In this document: piece by piece, positions 8,801 to 16,851 of the stretch
Layout: each line of letters starts with the position of its first letter
Position numbering within the stretch: the first letter of the stretch is position 1
Source of the DNA: Bacillota bacterium
GTDB lineage: Bacteria > Bacillota > Ch66 > Ch109
Direction: 5' to 3'
DNA length: 64,000 nucleotides
Assembly: GCA_013178275.1 (NCBI GenBank)
Contig: JABLWZ010000015.1
Span: 1 to 64,000 of the forward strand
The notes under the pieces: generated by a model
Databases searched by the model: none
What the model saw: only the letters and a program-made list of their open reading frames with translations
What the model was told of the DNA's origin: nothing
Made by a program: the position numbers and the translations under genes

Positions 8801-8891
8801 GTATTGCTAAAGGTGGTGGTTGCAGTGGAATCTGACCTTAGTGACCTTTATATAAGATTAAGCCGAGAAAAAATTCAGGAGGTATTCATTG

Positions 8892-10418
8892 ATGAGCAGG
8901 CTGTATGTATTCGATACTACACTGCGGGATGGGGAGCAGTCGCTGGGGATAACCCTGAACGTGGTTGAAAAACTCGAGATAGCACACCAACTGGTGAAGA
9001 TGGGGATCGATGTCATCGAGGCCGGGTTTCCCGCCTCTTCGCCGGGGGATCTGGAATCGGTGCGCCGCATCGCCCGGGAGGTGAAGGGCGCGGTCATCTG
9101 CGGACTGACCCGCGCGGTCGAACAGGACATCGACATCTGCGCCGAGGCTCTGCGGGATGCCGAACAACCGAGGATCCACACCGGGATAGCGGTGTCCCCG
9201 ATGCACATGGAAAGGAAGCTGGGGATGACACCCGACCAGGTGATCGAGGCTGCGGTGGCGGCGGTGAAACACTCCAAGCGGTATGTATCCGACGTCGAGT
9301 TCTACGCAGAAGACTCGTTCCGTAGCGACCGGAGGTTCCTGGTCCAGGTGCTGGAAAAGGTTATCGACGCCGGGGCGACGGTAATCAACATCCCGGATAC
9401 CGTGGGCTACGCCACCCCCTGGGAGTATGGCGACCTGATCTCCTACGTGATAAACAACGTCAGGAACGTCGACCGGGCGGTGGTCAGCATCCACTGCCAC
9501 AACGACCTGGGGATGGCTACCGCCAACTCGCTGGCGGGGATCAAGGCCGGCGCCAGGCAGCTCGAGGGCACGATCAACGGCATCGGGGAGAGGGCCGGCA
9601 ACACCTCGCTGGAAGAGGTGATAATGGCCATCTATACCCAGAAGGGGCTCTACAACGTAGATTTGGGGATCAAGACCCGCGAGATCGCCGCAACCAGCAG
9701 AATGGTTTCCCGGATAACTGGGGTGCCGGTGCCTCAGCACAAGGCGATCGTGGGGTCCAACGCCTTCATGCACGCCTCGGGAATCCACCAGGACGGGGTG
9801 CTGAAGGAGAAGTCAACCTACGAGATCATCGACCCCGAGGTGGTGGGGGTCCCCCGCAACTCGATCGTACTCTCCGCGCGCTCGGGAAGGCACGCGCTGA
9901 AGCACCGCCTGGAGGAGCTGGGGTACCAGGTGGAGCCGGACCGGATGGATAAGGTCTACAGCAGTTTCCTGCAGCTCGCGGACCAGAAGCGGGAGGTGTT
10001 CGACGACGACCTGCATGCCCTGATGGGATACGCCGCAGCCAATGGGAGCACCATTAAACTGATAAACGTTTCGGTGGCCACCAATGGGAGCAAGACCGCC
10101 ACCGCGACCCTGACCCTGGAGATCGGGGGAGAGACGGTGACTGACGCGGCCTGCGGGAATGGACCGGTGGACGCGGTGTTCAAGGCCATCGACCGGCTGG
10201 TGGGGAGTGAGGTCCAACTGGTGGATTACTCCCTGAAGTCCATCAGCCAGGGGAGCGAGGCGCTGGGCGATGCGACGGTGAAGGTGAGGGCCGGGGATAA
10301 GGGGCTGATAATCGGCCGGGGGATCAGCACCGACGTGATAGAGGCGAGCGCCAAGGCCTACGTAAACGCCTGTTCCAAAATCAGAAACGGTTCGCTGCCG
10401 GGGATTGCCGGGGCTTAG
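8892..10418 (+). CDS. leuA: 2-isopropylmalate synthase
   Basis: A 508-residue enzyme joining acetyl-CoA and 2-oxoisovalerate, the first committed step of leucine synthesis. The HMGL-like TIM barrel starts with FDTTLRDGEQSLGI; the metal/active-site HCHNDLGMATANSLAG lies near residue 202 and GERAGNTSLEEV follows. HASGIHQDGVLK is the standard linker motif, and the C-terminal 130 residues form the leucine-sensing LeuA regulatory domain. A leucine T-box precedes it, which supports LeuA over homocitrate or citramalate synthase. ATG at 8892 lies 9 bases after AGGAGG; a TTG at 8889 is also possible. The other leu genes are not adjacent. Confidence 0.93.
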   Translation: MSRLYVFDTTLRDGEQSLGITLNVVEKLEIAHQLVKMGIDVIEAGFPASSPGDLESVRRIAREVKGAVICGLTRAVEQDIDICAEALRDAEQPRIHTGIAVSPMHMERKLGMTPDQVIEAAVAAVKHSKRYVSDVEFYAEDSFRSDRRFLVQVLEKVIDAGATVINIPDTVGYATPWEYGDLISYVINNVRNVDRAVVSIHCHNDLGMATANSLAGIKAGARQLEGTINGIGERAGNTSLEEVIMAIYTQKGLYNVDLGIKTREIAATSRMVSRITGVPVPQHKAIVGSNAFMHASGIHQDGVLKEKSTYEIIDPEVVGVPRNSIVLSARSGRHALKHRLEELGYQVEPDRMDKVYSSFLQLADQKREVFDDDLHALMGYAAANGSTIKLINVSVATNGSKTATATLTLEIGGETVTDAACGNGPVDAVFKAIDRLVGSEVQLVDYSLKSISQGSEALGDATVKVRAGDKGLIIGRGISTDVIEASAKAYVNACSKIRNGSLPGIAGA

Positions 10419-10497
10419 GACAAATATTATAATATATATAAAATTAGTTATGTTTAAAAAGCATAACTGTTCCACGGCGACGAAAGGGATGATAGTA

Positions 10498-10911
10498 ATG
10501 GATCTGGTCACCAAGGTGAACGAGTTCCTCGCCCAGAAGAAACTGGCTGTAATTGGGGTATCGCGCGAGGGTGACAAGGTTTCGAACCAGGTGGTAAAGA
10601 ACCTTCGACGGAAAGGCTATCAGGTATTTCCGGTCAACCCCAAGGCCGATCAGATCGATGGGGAGACCTGCTACCCATCTGTCGCCGGCCTGCCCGAGAA
10701 GGTCGGAGGGGTGGTGCTGGTGATACCACCGGAGGAGACGGAAAAGGTGGTCCGGGATCTCGACGAGTTCGGGATAAAAAGGGTATGGATGCAGCCAGGG
10801 GCCGAGTCGTTCGATGCTATCGAGTACTGTGAATCTAAGGGGATCAACGCGGTTTACGGCAACTGCATAATGGTGCTATCGAAAAATATCGACAACAGCC
10901 GAGGCTTATGA
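10498..10911 (+). CDS. CoA-binding domain protein
   Basis: A 137-residue single-domain protein of the CoA-binding (YccU-like, Rossmann) family. Typical features are LAVIGVSREGDKVSNQV near the start, the GYQVFPVNPKADQIDGE stretch, and VWMQPGAES followed by NAVYGNCIMV. Such proteins resemble the N-terminal domain of ADP-forming acyl-CoA synthetases and bind CoA; their cellular role is unclear. The ATG at 10498 is 10 bases after AAAGGG. It follows leuA by 79 bases and may be co-transcribed. Confidence 0.85.
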   Translation: MDLVTKVNEFLAQKKLAVIGVSREGDKVSNQVVKNLRRKGYQVFPVNPKADQIDGETCYPSVAGLPEKVGGVVLVIPPEETEKVVRDLDEFGIKRVWMQPGAESFDAIEYCESKGINAVYGNCIMVLSKNIDNSRGL

Positions 10912-10957
10912 CGGACAGCTAAGTGAGAACTTATTATATTCCTAATCCCACTGAGCG

Positions 10958-10984
10958 GCCTCCTGCGAGAATCAAGCAGGGGGC
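10958..10984 (+). terminator. Hairpin after the CoA-binding gene
   Basis: GCCTCCTGC (10958-10966) pairs over 9 bp, with one G-T pair, with GCAGGGGGC (10976-10984). The following run is TGTTTGG rather than a pure T-tract, so it is a modest terminator. Confidence 0.5.
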
Positions 10985-11029
10985 TGTTTGGCCACTCGGG
11001 GAAGGGATTTTCTTTTTAAGCATGGTGAA

Positions 11030-11450
11030 ATTAAACAGCGGCAAATCTGGCGAGCATAAAAACAATACCCCTAGAGAGTAGAAGAATAGGGAGATGAAAG
11101 ATATACCGAAGCAGACAGATATAGATAAATAAGATAAAATAATTAAAATAAAATAAAGGAAAAATTAATAAAGATTAAAAGAAACGATGAAGAGAATAAA
11201 GTTTATAAAAACCTCAATCGGGTAAAAAAGAGAATAAAAAATGTAATAAAAAATCTATAAACAATAGTACAGCTAATGTATTAATATAAAAGAAGGAATA
11301 AATACTAATAACGAATAAGATATTAAGTAATTATTACCAAAAGATACCAGAAGAACATATTTACAACCAAAACGAACCCCAAAACCCCCGAAAAGATAAA
11401 TGTTTATATATATAAGCAAATATAAAGATGGGCGATTAACGTGGATATAC
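11030..11450. other. A-rich low-complexity island without genes
   Basis: About 420 bases in which the plus strand is dominated by A and purines (repeated AATAAA, AAATAAA, GAATAAA words), in sharp contrast to the GC-rich genes on both sides. A minus-strand open frame at 11273-11524 comes only from this bias. No promoter pair, hairpin or ribosome binding site stands out. Confidence 0.7.
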
Positions 11451-11477
11451 AGGAGTTTGTGGCACCCTTGAAAAGGG

Positions 11478-11813
11478 TTACCGGAAGATAGCGTATTGAT
11501 CGTCCAGGGTGACGATCCTGACATAGACCTTGATGATTATACTCATGAAAACCCCGTAGATAATTGTCAAAAGGATAAAAGAAAGACGAGGGCCGCTCAG
11601 ATGGAGGACATCGAACGACTGCAGCGGGGATACCCAGTTGACGGCAGATATGAGGCTGATGATTATGGAGAGGGACTGGACCATGCTGCTGGTAGCCAGC
11701 AGCCGTTCACTGAACGAGTGGACGGTACGGTAGAAAAGCCAGCTTAATACCGTTATAACGCAGACACAGAACAGCGACCAGGGATCAATGAAGGCGTGTA
11801 AGGTTTGAATCAC
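11478..11813 (-). CDS. Small membrane protein, unknown family
   Basis: A 111-residue protein with three hydrophobic stretches: SLFCVCVITVLSWLFY near residue 13, SLSIIISLISAV near 48 and LSFILLTIIYGVFMSIIIKV near 77. It probably has three transmembrane helices. The start is a GTG at 11813, 7 bases after GGGAGGG on the minus strand. It stands alone between the A-rich island and a repeat. No family recognised. Confidence 0.6.
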   Translation of the reverse strand: MIQTLHAFIDPWSLFCVCVITVLSWLFYRTVHSFSERLLATSSMVQSLSIIISLISAVNWVSPLQSFDVLHLSGPRLSFILLTIIYGVFMSIIIKVYVRIVTLDDQYAIFR

Positions 11814-11866
11814 TCGAAACCCTCCCGATTCTTATAAACTTTAATATTATAGAGCGGACAATCGGT

Positions 11867-11898
11867 GCACCGGAAGGAATCATAGAACGGTGCTTTTT
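11867..11898 (+). terminator. Rho-independent terminator-like hairpin
   Basis: GCACCG (11867-11872) and CGGTGC (11888-11893) form a stem followed by TTTTT on the plus strand. No plus-strand gene ends just before it, so it may terminate antisense or read-through transcription. Confidence 0.45.
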
Positions 11899-11947
11899 AT
11901 TTATATAGTAACTATTTTAACCCTTAATGAACAATTTTGTCACCGTA

Positions 11948-12092
11948 GCGAAGAAAACTTGGCTGCTGCCGAAGGCAGGAGCCGTAGCTGCACTTGCTTC
12001 GAAGTGCGAAGAAAGCCAGGCTACCACAAAGTGCGGGAGCCGTAGCTGCACTTGCTTGCATCGGAAAGTCCTCTAATATACTTTCCGATAGC
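11948..12092 (-). repeat. Interspersed hairpin repeat, copy A
   Basis: The head, read on the minus strand, is ATCGGAAAGT, a 10-base loop, then ACTTTCCGAT (12060-12089), a perfect 10-bp stem. Next come two copies of GCAAGTGCAGCTACGGCTCC and a tail AGCCAAGTTTTCTTCG. The same head and tail occur at 17050-17209 and 17326-17430 in the opposite orientation. No transposase is nearby. Confidence 0.8.
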
Positions 12093-12259
12093 GCAAAAAA
12101 ACAGTCAGTCGAAAAGGGGGTCTGGCTGCGTCTGACGCATATTTGTAAGGGCCAAAAAATATTATTTATAAATAACAACCTGCCGATATCGTTTCGGGAA
12201 AGTCAGAATTCCTTCATTGCCAGGATTGAAAAGGCAAAGAACAGTAAAGGAGGAAAAAA

Positions 12260-13021
12260 ATGTCCAGCGGAGAGTTCGATTCGCTTGCCGTAAAAGGTAA
12301 CGCCCAGTTGAAAAGCCTGACTGTCGGCTGTGCCGGCACCCCCAGAGGTACCGCCGGCCCGGAACCAGCCCGGGAAGAGTGCATCTCGATCGACCAGAAC
12401 TCCATCCAGGCGAAGGAAACCAAGTGGGGACCAGCGCAGAACCCGACAGCGGAGTGGATCAGCGAAGGCCAGTCCCAGTCCCGGTTGAGCATCCAGCCAG
12501 AGGGCGGCGATGTTTCCTTTGGAGAAGCATCCAAGGTCTGCCAGGTGGATATCTCCGGAGATTTAAAGGTAAACGGCAGCGTGGAGGTTACGGGTGACAT
12601 CTACCTTAAGAACGCGGATTTAGCCGAGCTTTTTGACATCTCCGGGGCGGACGCCGTCGAGCCGGGTACCGTGATGGTGCTCGACGAAAACGGGGGACTG
12701 CGAGCGAGCACCACCGCATATGATAAACGGGTCGCGGGGATAATCTCCGGGGCTGGGGAATACCGGCCCGGCATAGTCCTGGATAAGCAGGAGAGCCAGA
12801 ACCGCTGCCGGCCGATAACCCTGAGCGGCAAGGCTTACTGCAAGGTGGACGCTGAACTGGAGCCGATAGAGGTGGGAGATCTGCTCACCACCTCGCCCAC
12901 AGCTGGATATGCCATGAAGGCCGTCGACCCCGCACGGGCGTTTGGCGCCGTGATCGGAAAGGCCATGCGTCCCCTGGCGGGAGGAAGAGACCTGATCCCC
13001 GTCCTGGTGGCCCTGCAATAA
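12260..13021 (+). CDS. Beta-rich protein with tail-spike-like C-terminal domain
   Basis: A 253-residue protein without a signal peptide. The middle has a repeated beta pattern (VDISGDLKVNGSVEVTGDIY) typical of tail fibres and beta-helices. The C-terminal 130 residues (AVEPGTVMVLDENGGLRAS, RVAGIISGAGEYRPGIVLD, GDLLTTSPTAGYAMK) resemble a domain found at the ends of tail-spike-like or peptidase-G2-like proteins in various bacteria. There are no phage genes around. ATG at 12260 follows AAAGGAGG. It precedes the metallophosphoesterase by 27 bases, so the two are probably co-transcribed. Role unknown. Confidence 0.6.
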   Translation: MSSGEFDSLAVKGNAQLKSLTVGCAGTPRGTAGPEPAREECISIDQNSIQAKETKWGPAQNPTAEWISEGQSQSRLSIQPEGGDVSFGEASKVCQVDISGDLKVNGSVEVTGDIYLKNADLAELFDISGADAVEPGTVMVLDENGGLRASTTAYDKRVAGIISGAGEYRPGIVLDKQESQNRCRPITLSGKAYCKVDAELEPIEVGDLLTTSPTAGYAMKAVDPARAFGAVIGKAMRPLAGGRDLIPVLVALQ

Positions 13022-13048
13022 CGGCCGGACCTGCCGGAGGAGTTTTAA

Positions 13049-14359
13049 ATGGCTGGATTGAGCTTACGGTCGTACCTGGAAAGACAGGGAATCGTCCCCG
13101 GCCAGGGACTGCGGGGGTACTGCGCACCGGGCCTAAACCCGATTGGACTGAGGTCTCTGATATCGGCTCCACGGATAATCCACATCTCAGACCTGCATTT
13201 CGTCGATTCTGACCACACCTGGATCTGGGAATCCGGGGTTCTTACCCAGGTGAAGGAGGACAGCGGCAAAAAGTCGCGGGAGATACTGGGGTTTCTACTA
13301 TCCAACCGTGAGAAGCTGGGGACCAATGTGGTGGTAATAACCGGCGACCTTACCGACCGGGGAGGTGAGGGCGACTACCGGATCGCCGTGGATTTTATCA
13401 GGGAGCTGCGTGAAAACGGTTTCGAGGTTCACTCGATACCCGGGAATCACGACTACTGCTGGCTGGGAAACATTATCTTCGAGGACATCTTCCGAGCTGC
13501 CCGGGCGATCGACGTCGCCGAGATAAGAGGAAAGGCGTCGATCCAGTCGCAGCAGGCGGTAGAGGCCGCGGTTCTGGCGAAAATCGAGGATGAATTCAAC
13601 ACCCGGCTGGCAGCCGGTATCCCTGGCTACCGGTTCCCCCGGGGGGTGCTGACGGACCTGCTGCAGCTTTTTTCTGTGATAAGCTCCTCAGTGGTCGGCA
13701 ACACCGATACGGTCGACAACCAGCAGCGCCGGCAGAGGTTCATCCGCTTCATCAATCCCGACACCTCCAATGCCTACCCTCGGGTCGTCCCGCTCGCCAA
13801 CGGTTACCTGGTCATGCTGGATTCCATGCAGGCGGAGCTGGACGAGGAAACGGGAGACCACTTCGCCCAGGGGAAGATCGGAACTCCCCAGCTGCAGGCT
13901 CTCAAGGTCTGGCTGCTGGAGAACCAGGCGGAACGAGAAGCGGGCAAGAAGGTGATCGTATGTGTTCACCACTCACCCTTTCACCTGAGGGAACTGGTCG
14001 TGCCCGACGGTTTTTCGGTCGGCCGGGCGCCGGATGAATTCACCCTGGATTTCACCTGCGGGCTGGACGATGCTCTGGATTTTTTGGAGGTTATCAAGAA
14101 TCGGGTGGACTGCCTGCTGTTTGGACACGTCACCCCGGCCGGCCTTCTGCAGCTCGGGGGTGGGGAGAAGGGTTATTTCAGCGGGATGGAAATCAAGCTG
14201 GGGGTTCCCCTGATTAATTGTGAAAACCTGTTGCGGATGAGTGAAAGGTATCCGGTGACGATCCTCGATCTTGGAACCTATCAACGCCTGGTTTATCTGA
14301 CGGACGGGACCAGGGTAGACCTCTCCTGGGGCCACCCGACAGCCCGGTCCCCCGGGTAA
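13049..14359 (+). CDS. Calcineurin-like metallophosphoesterase with novel N-terminal module
   Basis: A 436-residue protein. Metallophosphoesterase motifs in order: HISDLHF near residue 45, VITGDLTDRGG near 97, IPGNHDYCW near 130 and CVHHSPFH near 305. The last motif, normally GHxH, reads GHVT near 357, so one metal-ligand His is missing. The first 35 residues (SLRSYLERQGIVPGQGLRG) are not part of the enzyme domain and match the N-terminus of the next gene. No signal peptide. Substrate unknown; cyclic nucleotide or phosphodiester cleavage is the family norm. ATG at 13049 follows GGAGGAG. Confidence 0.85.
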   Translation: MAGLSLRSYLERQGIVPGQGLRGYCAPGLNPIGLRSLISAPRIIHISDLHFVDSDHTWIWESGVLTQVKEDSGKKSREILGFLLSNREKLGTNVVVITGDLTDRGGEGDYRIAVDFIRELRENGFEVHSIPGNHDYCWLGNIIFEDIFRAARAIDVAEIRGKASIQSQQAVEAAVLAKIEDEFNTRLAAGIPGYRFPRGVLTDLLQLFSVISSSVVGNTDTVDNQQRRQRFIRFINPDTSNAYPRVVPLANGYLVMLDSMQAELDEETGDHFAQGKIGTPQLQALKVWLLENQAEREAGKKVIVCVHHSPFHLRELVVPDGFSVGRAPDEFTLDFTCGLDDALDFLEVIKNRVDCLLFGHVTPAGLLQLGGGEKGYFSGMEIKLGVPLINCENLLRMSERYPVTILDLGTYQRLVYLTDGTRVDLSWGHPTARSPG

Positions 14360-14388
14360 ACCGGCCGGTAATGGATATGGAGGCGGAG

Positions 14389-15180
14389 ATGCCTGATATC
14401 AGTATTAGACAGTTCCTACACTGGAACGGATTCGACCCGACCGTCGGGCTGCGGGGGCTGCTGCCGGGCGGCGGCGGGAGCGTGAGACGGCTGCTGGCCT
14501 TTGAAATTCAGGACCTGGGACGCATGCCGGCAGATAAACAAATCTCTTTTGAAGAACTGATCTCACCAATCGTTCGGGAGGCATTCAAAGCCCCTACCAT
14601 TACGTATCTAGATGACGACGGGTACTACTACGATGAACTGACAGAGCCCTGGAAAGTGATGTGCAGCGGTCTGCCGTGTTTTGAATCCCTGCACTGGCCC
14701 GACTACGAGACGCTGCCCCTCGAGATAAACCTGATGGGCATGCCCGTGGTTATCCAGATGTGGAAGGGTTGGTGCCAGAGGTTCCTGGGTTCACAGAGCT
14801 TCCCCGGCGGGGTCGGGGCGGAGGTGGGCATCTACCATCGGGTGCCCGGGCAAAAGCTTCCTGATTTTGCATCATTTATAACCGCAGGATTCAGAGACTT
14901 TATTTTAAACGCGATAAAAGCCATTAATGACTCTGAAATCTGGTGGCCGGTAACCGACCCCGTGTTCCTGAGCAATATAGAGATCGAGTTCGAGTTGATA
15001 AACCCGGAAAATAACGAGATTTTTTACCGCGCCGGACCGGTAAGGAACACCTTCTGGCTGGCCAAGTGGATGACGGAATCGAGCTATAAAAAATATCAAT
15101 CTCTCAATCCAACCCCACCTTTATCTATTAATTATGTTTTTATTCTCAAGATCAACGGTATAGAGTTCTACCGCTGGTGA
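14389..15180 (+). CDS. DUF4474-like protein sharing its N-terminal module with the preceding gene
   Basis: A 263-residue protein. Its N-terminus (SIRQFLHWNGFDPTVGLRG) matches the preceding metallophosphoesterase position by position. The rest (DDDGYYYDELTEPWK, then VVIQMWKGWCQRF and GAEVGIYHR) recalls DUF4474, a domain of unknown function. The ATG at 14389 is chosen over 14371 because GGAGG lies 5 bases before it and because the module then begins at the same place in both proteins. It starts 29 bases after the phosphoesterase gene. The region from 14880 on is richer in A/T than the start. Confidence 0.6.
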   Translation: MPDISIRQFLHWNGFDPTVGLRGLLPGGGGSVRRLLAFEIQDLGRMPADKQISFEELISPIVREAFKAPTITYLDDDGYYYDELTEPWKVMCSGLPCFESLHWPDYETLPLEINLMGMPVVIQMWKGWCQRFLGSQSFPGGVGAEVGIYHRVPGQKLPDFASFITAGFRDFILNAIKAINDSEIWWPVTDPVFLSNIEIEFELINPENNEIFYRAGPVRNTFWLAKWMTESSYKKYQSLNPTPPLSINYVFILKINGIEFYRW

Positions 15181-15189
15181 GTTCTATAA

Positions 15190-15227
15190 ACACCTCCCGA
15201 GAGGGTTCTCGCTGGAGGTGTCTTTTT
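15190..15227 (+). terminator. Rho-independent terminator
   Basis: ACACCTCC (15190-15197) pairs with GGAGGTGT (15214-15221), followed by CTTTTT. It ends the three-gene unit 12260-15180. Confidence 0.85.
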
Positions 15228-15259
15228 GTCACCCGGAAAACAGCCAAAAATTGGCTTGT

Positions 15260-15275
15260 TGGCACAGAATTTGCA
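15260..15275 (+). promoter_or_regulatory. Sigma-54 (-24/-12) promoter
   Basis: TGGCACAGAATTTGCA matches the consensus TGGCAC-N5-TTGCA exactly, with GG and GC in the correct phase. Transcription should start near 15286, 45 bases before the gene at 15331. Confidence 0.85.
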
Positions 15276-15330
15276 TCAATAAGGAGAATAATTCAGAAGA
15301 GTAAGTAAATAAGTTGTAAAGGAAAAGGGA

Positions 15331-15621
15331 ATGAAAGAAAAAAACGTCTTTGAAGAGCTGCTGACGTGCCCCAAAAAACCAAAAGGCTTTACCGCAACAG
15401 TAAAATGCGACTGCTGTAGTGAGGAGATACTCGATGGAGAAGAGGTCTACTACGACCAGGGGGTAATTCTGCATTTTCGATACGAATGTCTTGACCGTTT
15501 TTTTAGCCAGTTGAAGAAGGGCAAAGGGGAGAACAAGATGTACCGGTACCCCGACCGGTCAATACGGGTATACCGGAGGAGACCGCATCGGTTCCACACC
15601 AAAGCCTCAGTAGGGTATTAA
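15331..15621 (+). CDS. Small putative zinc-finger protein under sigma-54 control
   Basis: A 96-residue basic protein. The centre holds CDCCSEEILDGEEVYYDQGV and then HFRYEC, a Cys2-His-Cys arrangement that could bind one zinc. The C-terminus is rich in Arg, Tyr and Pro (RSIRVYRRRPHRFH). ATG at 15331 follows GGAAAAGGGA. It has its own -24/-12 promoter and its own terminator, so it is a single-gene unit. No family recognised; nucleic-acid or protein binding is a guess from composition. Confidence 0.65.
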   Translation: MKEKNVFEELLTCPKKPKGFTATVKCDCCSEEILDGEEVYYDQGVILHFRYECLDRFFSQLKKGKGENKMYRYPDRSIRVYRRRPHRFHTKASVGY

Positions 15622-15640
15622 TCCAGTACCGGATTAAAAA

Positions 15641-15675
15641 GCAACCCCCAGGACAAGCACCTGGGGGTTGCTTTT
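15641..15675 (+). terminator. Rho-independent terminator
   Basis: GCAACCCCCAGG (15641-15652) and CCTGGGGGTTGC (15660-15671) form a perfect 12-bp stem followed by TTTT. Confidence 0.92.
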
Positions 15676-15793
15676 ATCTGCGGGAAAAAAGTAGCTCGCC
15701 CATGCGTATCGAGCGAGCTAGTCATGGAGTTAGGGCGGGTAGTAATACCCGTTTTTATCAAATGCAATTAACGTGCCAATTGGAATTAATTTA

Positions 15794-16081
15794 CTAATGC
15801 CAGGTGACGATCACTTTACGGATTCCAGAGATGCTGTACTTGATTTTTGAAACCACTATATTCTCCAGTATCTCCCGCCGGATAAAAAACAGGCTACCCT
15901 TGTTCTCCTTGATCATTAGACTGACGGTTCCATCATCATTAACCTCCTGCAGCTCGACCTCGGTTGAAAAAGCGCTGAGCCTCGGAACCAATTCGCGAAC
16001 AATGACCTCGTTTATCTGCTCGGTTAAAGAAATGACATAATCCATCTGCATCTCCGACTCCGTCTCTTGCATCAATTCCAT
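15794..16081 (-). CDS. NifU-C-terminal-domain-like protein lacking the CxxC motif
   Basis: A 95-residue protein. The order of elements (EQINEVIVRELVPRLS, STEVELQEVNDDGTVSLMI, an ENIVVSKIKYSISGIRKVIV end) resembles the NifU C-terminal scaffold domain (helix, beta-beta, helix, VxxV), but the CxxC cluster-binding loop is replaced by KGSLFF and there are no cysteines at all. It therefore cannot hold an iron-sulfur cluster in the NifU way. ATG at 16081 follows AAAGGAGC on the minus strand, and a sigma-54 promoter lies 51 bases upstream. The likeness is by eye and moderate. Confidence 0.55.
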   Translation of the reverse strand: MELMQETESEMQMDYVISLTEQINEVIVRELVPRLSAFSTEVELQEVNDDGTVSLMIKENKGSLFFIRREILENIVVSKIKYSISGIRKVIVTWH

Positions 16082-16131
16082 CTTGTTCGCTCCTTTATTG
16101 CTGCAAATCTGGTGCATATACGATTATATAA

Positions 16132-16147
16132 TGCAAATATCAAGCCA
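16132..16147 (-). promoter_or_regulatory. Sigma-54 (-24/-12) promoter
   Basis: Read on the minus strand: TGGCTTGATATTTGCA, with invariant GG and GC in correct phase. It faces the NifU-like gene at 15794-16081. Confidence 0.75.
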
Positions 16148-16498
16148 ACAAGGGAGGGACTTAAAAAAAAGCTCGCCCGATCAGGACGAGCAACAAGGAG
16201 GTGTATAAGAAAGGGAGGGTGTCACCCTATTTATAATGCAAGAATCATACCCGGTTATTAAAACTCCTGAACCTGAGTCGGAAAGCAGCGGCGAAGCGCT
16301 TCCCGTGTCGAAATAAGTGTCCGAGATGTGTGTACGGCAGTTGTAAAGATTGTAGCATTTGGCGACAACTGTACTGAATACCTTGCATAATAATAGACCT
16401 GCCATCAAGAACTGCCGCTAGATTTATACCAGGAAAATCCTAAGCTGCTAGGACAGTCAGGCCTTTTTTAAAAAAATTCGAAAAGGCTGCCCGAAGAT

Positions 16499-16514
16499 TG
16501 GCATACTATTTGCA
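16499..16514 (+). promoter_or_regulatory. Sigma-54 (-24/-12) promoter
   Basis: TGGCATACTATTTGCA, perfect phase. The expected start near 16526 leaves a leader of about 105 bases before the zinc-ribbon gene at 16631. The rest of 16148-16630 holds no supported gene. Confidence 0.75.
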
Positions 16515-16630
16515 TATAATTATGCCAGAAGTTCCCGGAGCATTTCAATCCAGCGGAAAAACGATTACCGCAAATTACGTCGAGGCAGTGGATCAGGCTT
16601 ATAAAGCGAGCTGCCGAAGAAGGGGAAGAC

Positions 16631-16795
16631 ATGTGGTCGATTAAGTCAGTCAAGTTTAATTGCCCCAAGTGCGGTGTGGCTATAATCAGACGGCCGGACT
16701 ATATCATATCCCGGCGTCATATATGCTGTCTGGCCTGCGGGCATACAATCCATAAGCTTCCTACAATGGAGGTCAGGATCTCCCGGGGTCAGTAG
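16631..16795 (+). CDS. Small zinc-ribbon protein
   Basis: A 54-residue protein beginning MWSIKSVKFNCPKCGVA. CPKC near residue 11 and CLAC near residue 34 form a classic four-Cys zinc ribbon with basic residues between. ATG at 16631 follows AAGAAGGGGAAGAC. A sigma-54 promoter lies upstream and a hairpin terminator downstream. Such tiny ribbons often contact nucleic acids or larger complexes; nothing more specific can be said. Confidence 0.6.
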   Translation: MWSIKSVKFNCPKCGVAIIRRPDYIISRRHICCLACGHTIHKLPTMEVRISRGQ

Positions 16796-16811
16796 TATTG
16801 GGCCTCCTGCT

Positions 16812-16851
16812 TTTGAAAAAAAGAACCCACGTCGAAAGAGGTCGGTTTTTC
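16812..16851. terminator. Terminator hairpin, possibly bidirectional
   Basis: On the plus strand TTTGAAAAA ... GGTCGGTTTTTCAA pairs after the zinc-ribbon gene. On the minus strand the overlapping arms CCCGCGT and ACGTGGG (16826-16860) are followed by TTCTTTTTTT, ending the candidate small RNA. Confidence 0.6.

Noticed and set aside
11273-11524. Minus-strand frame of 83 codons in the A-rich island
   Set aside because: A product of base composition; no start signal and it overlaps the better-supported gene at 11478-11813.
16522-16644. Short frame starting MPEVPGAFQSSG upstream of the zinc-ribbon gene
   Set aside because: Its ATG lies at or before the expected sigma-54 start site, and it has no ribosome binding site.
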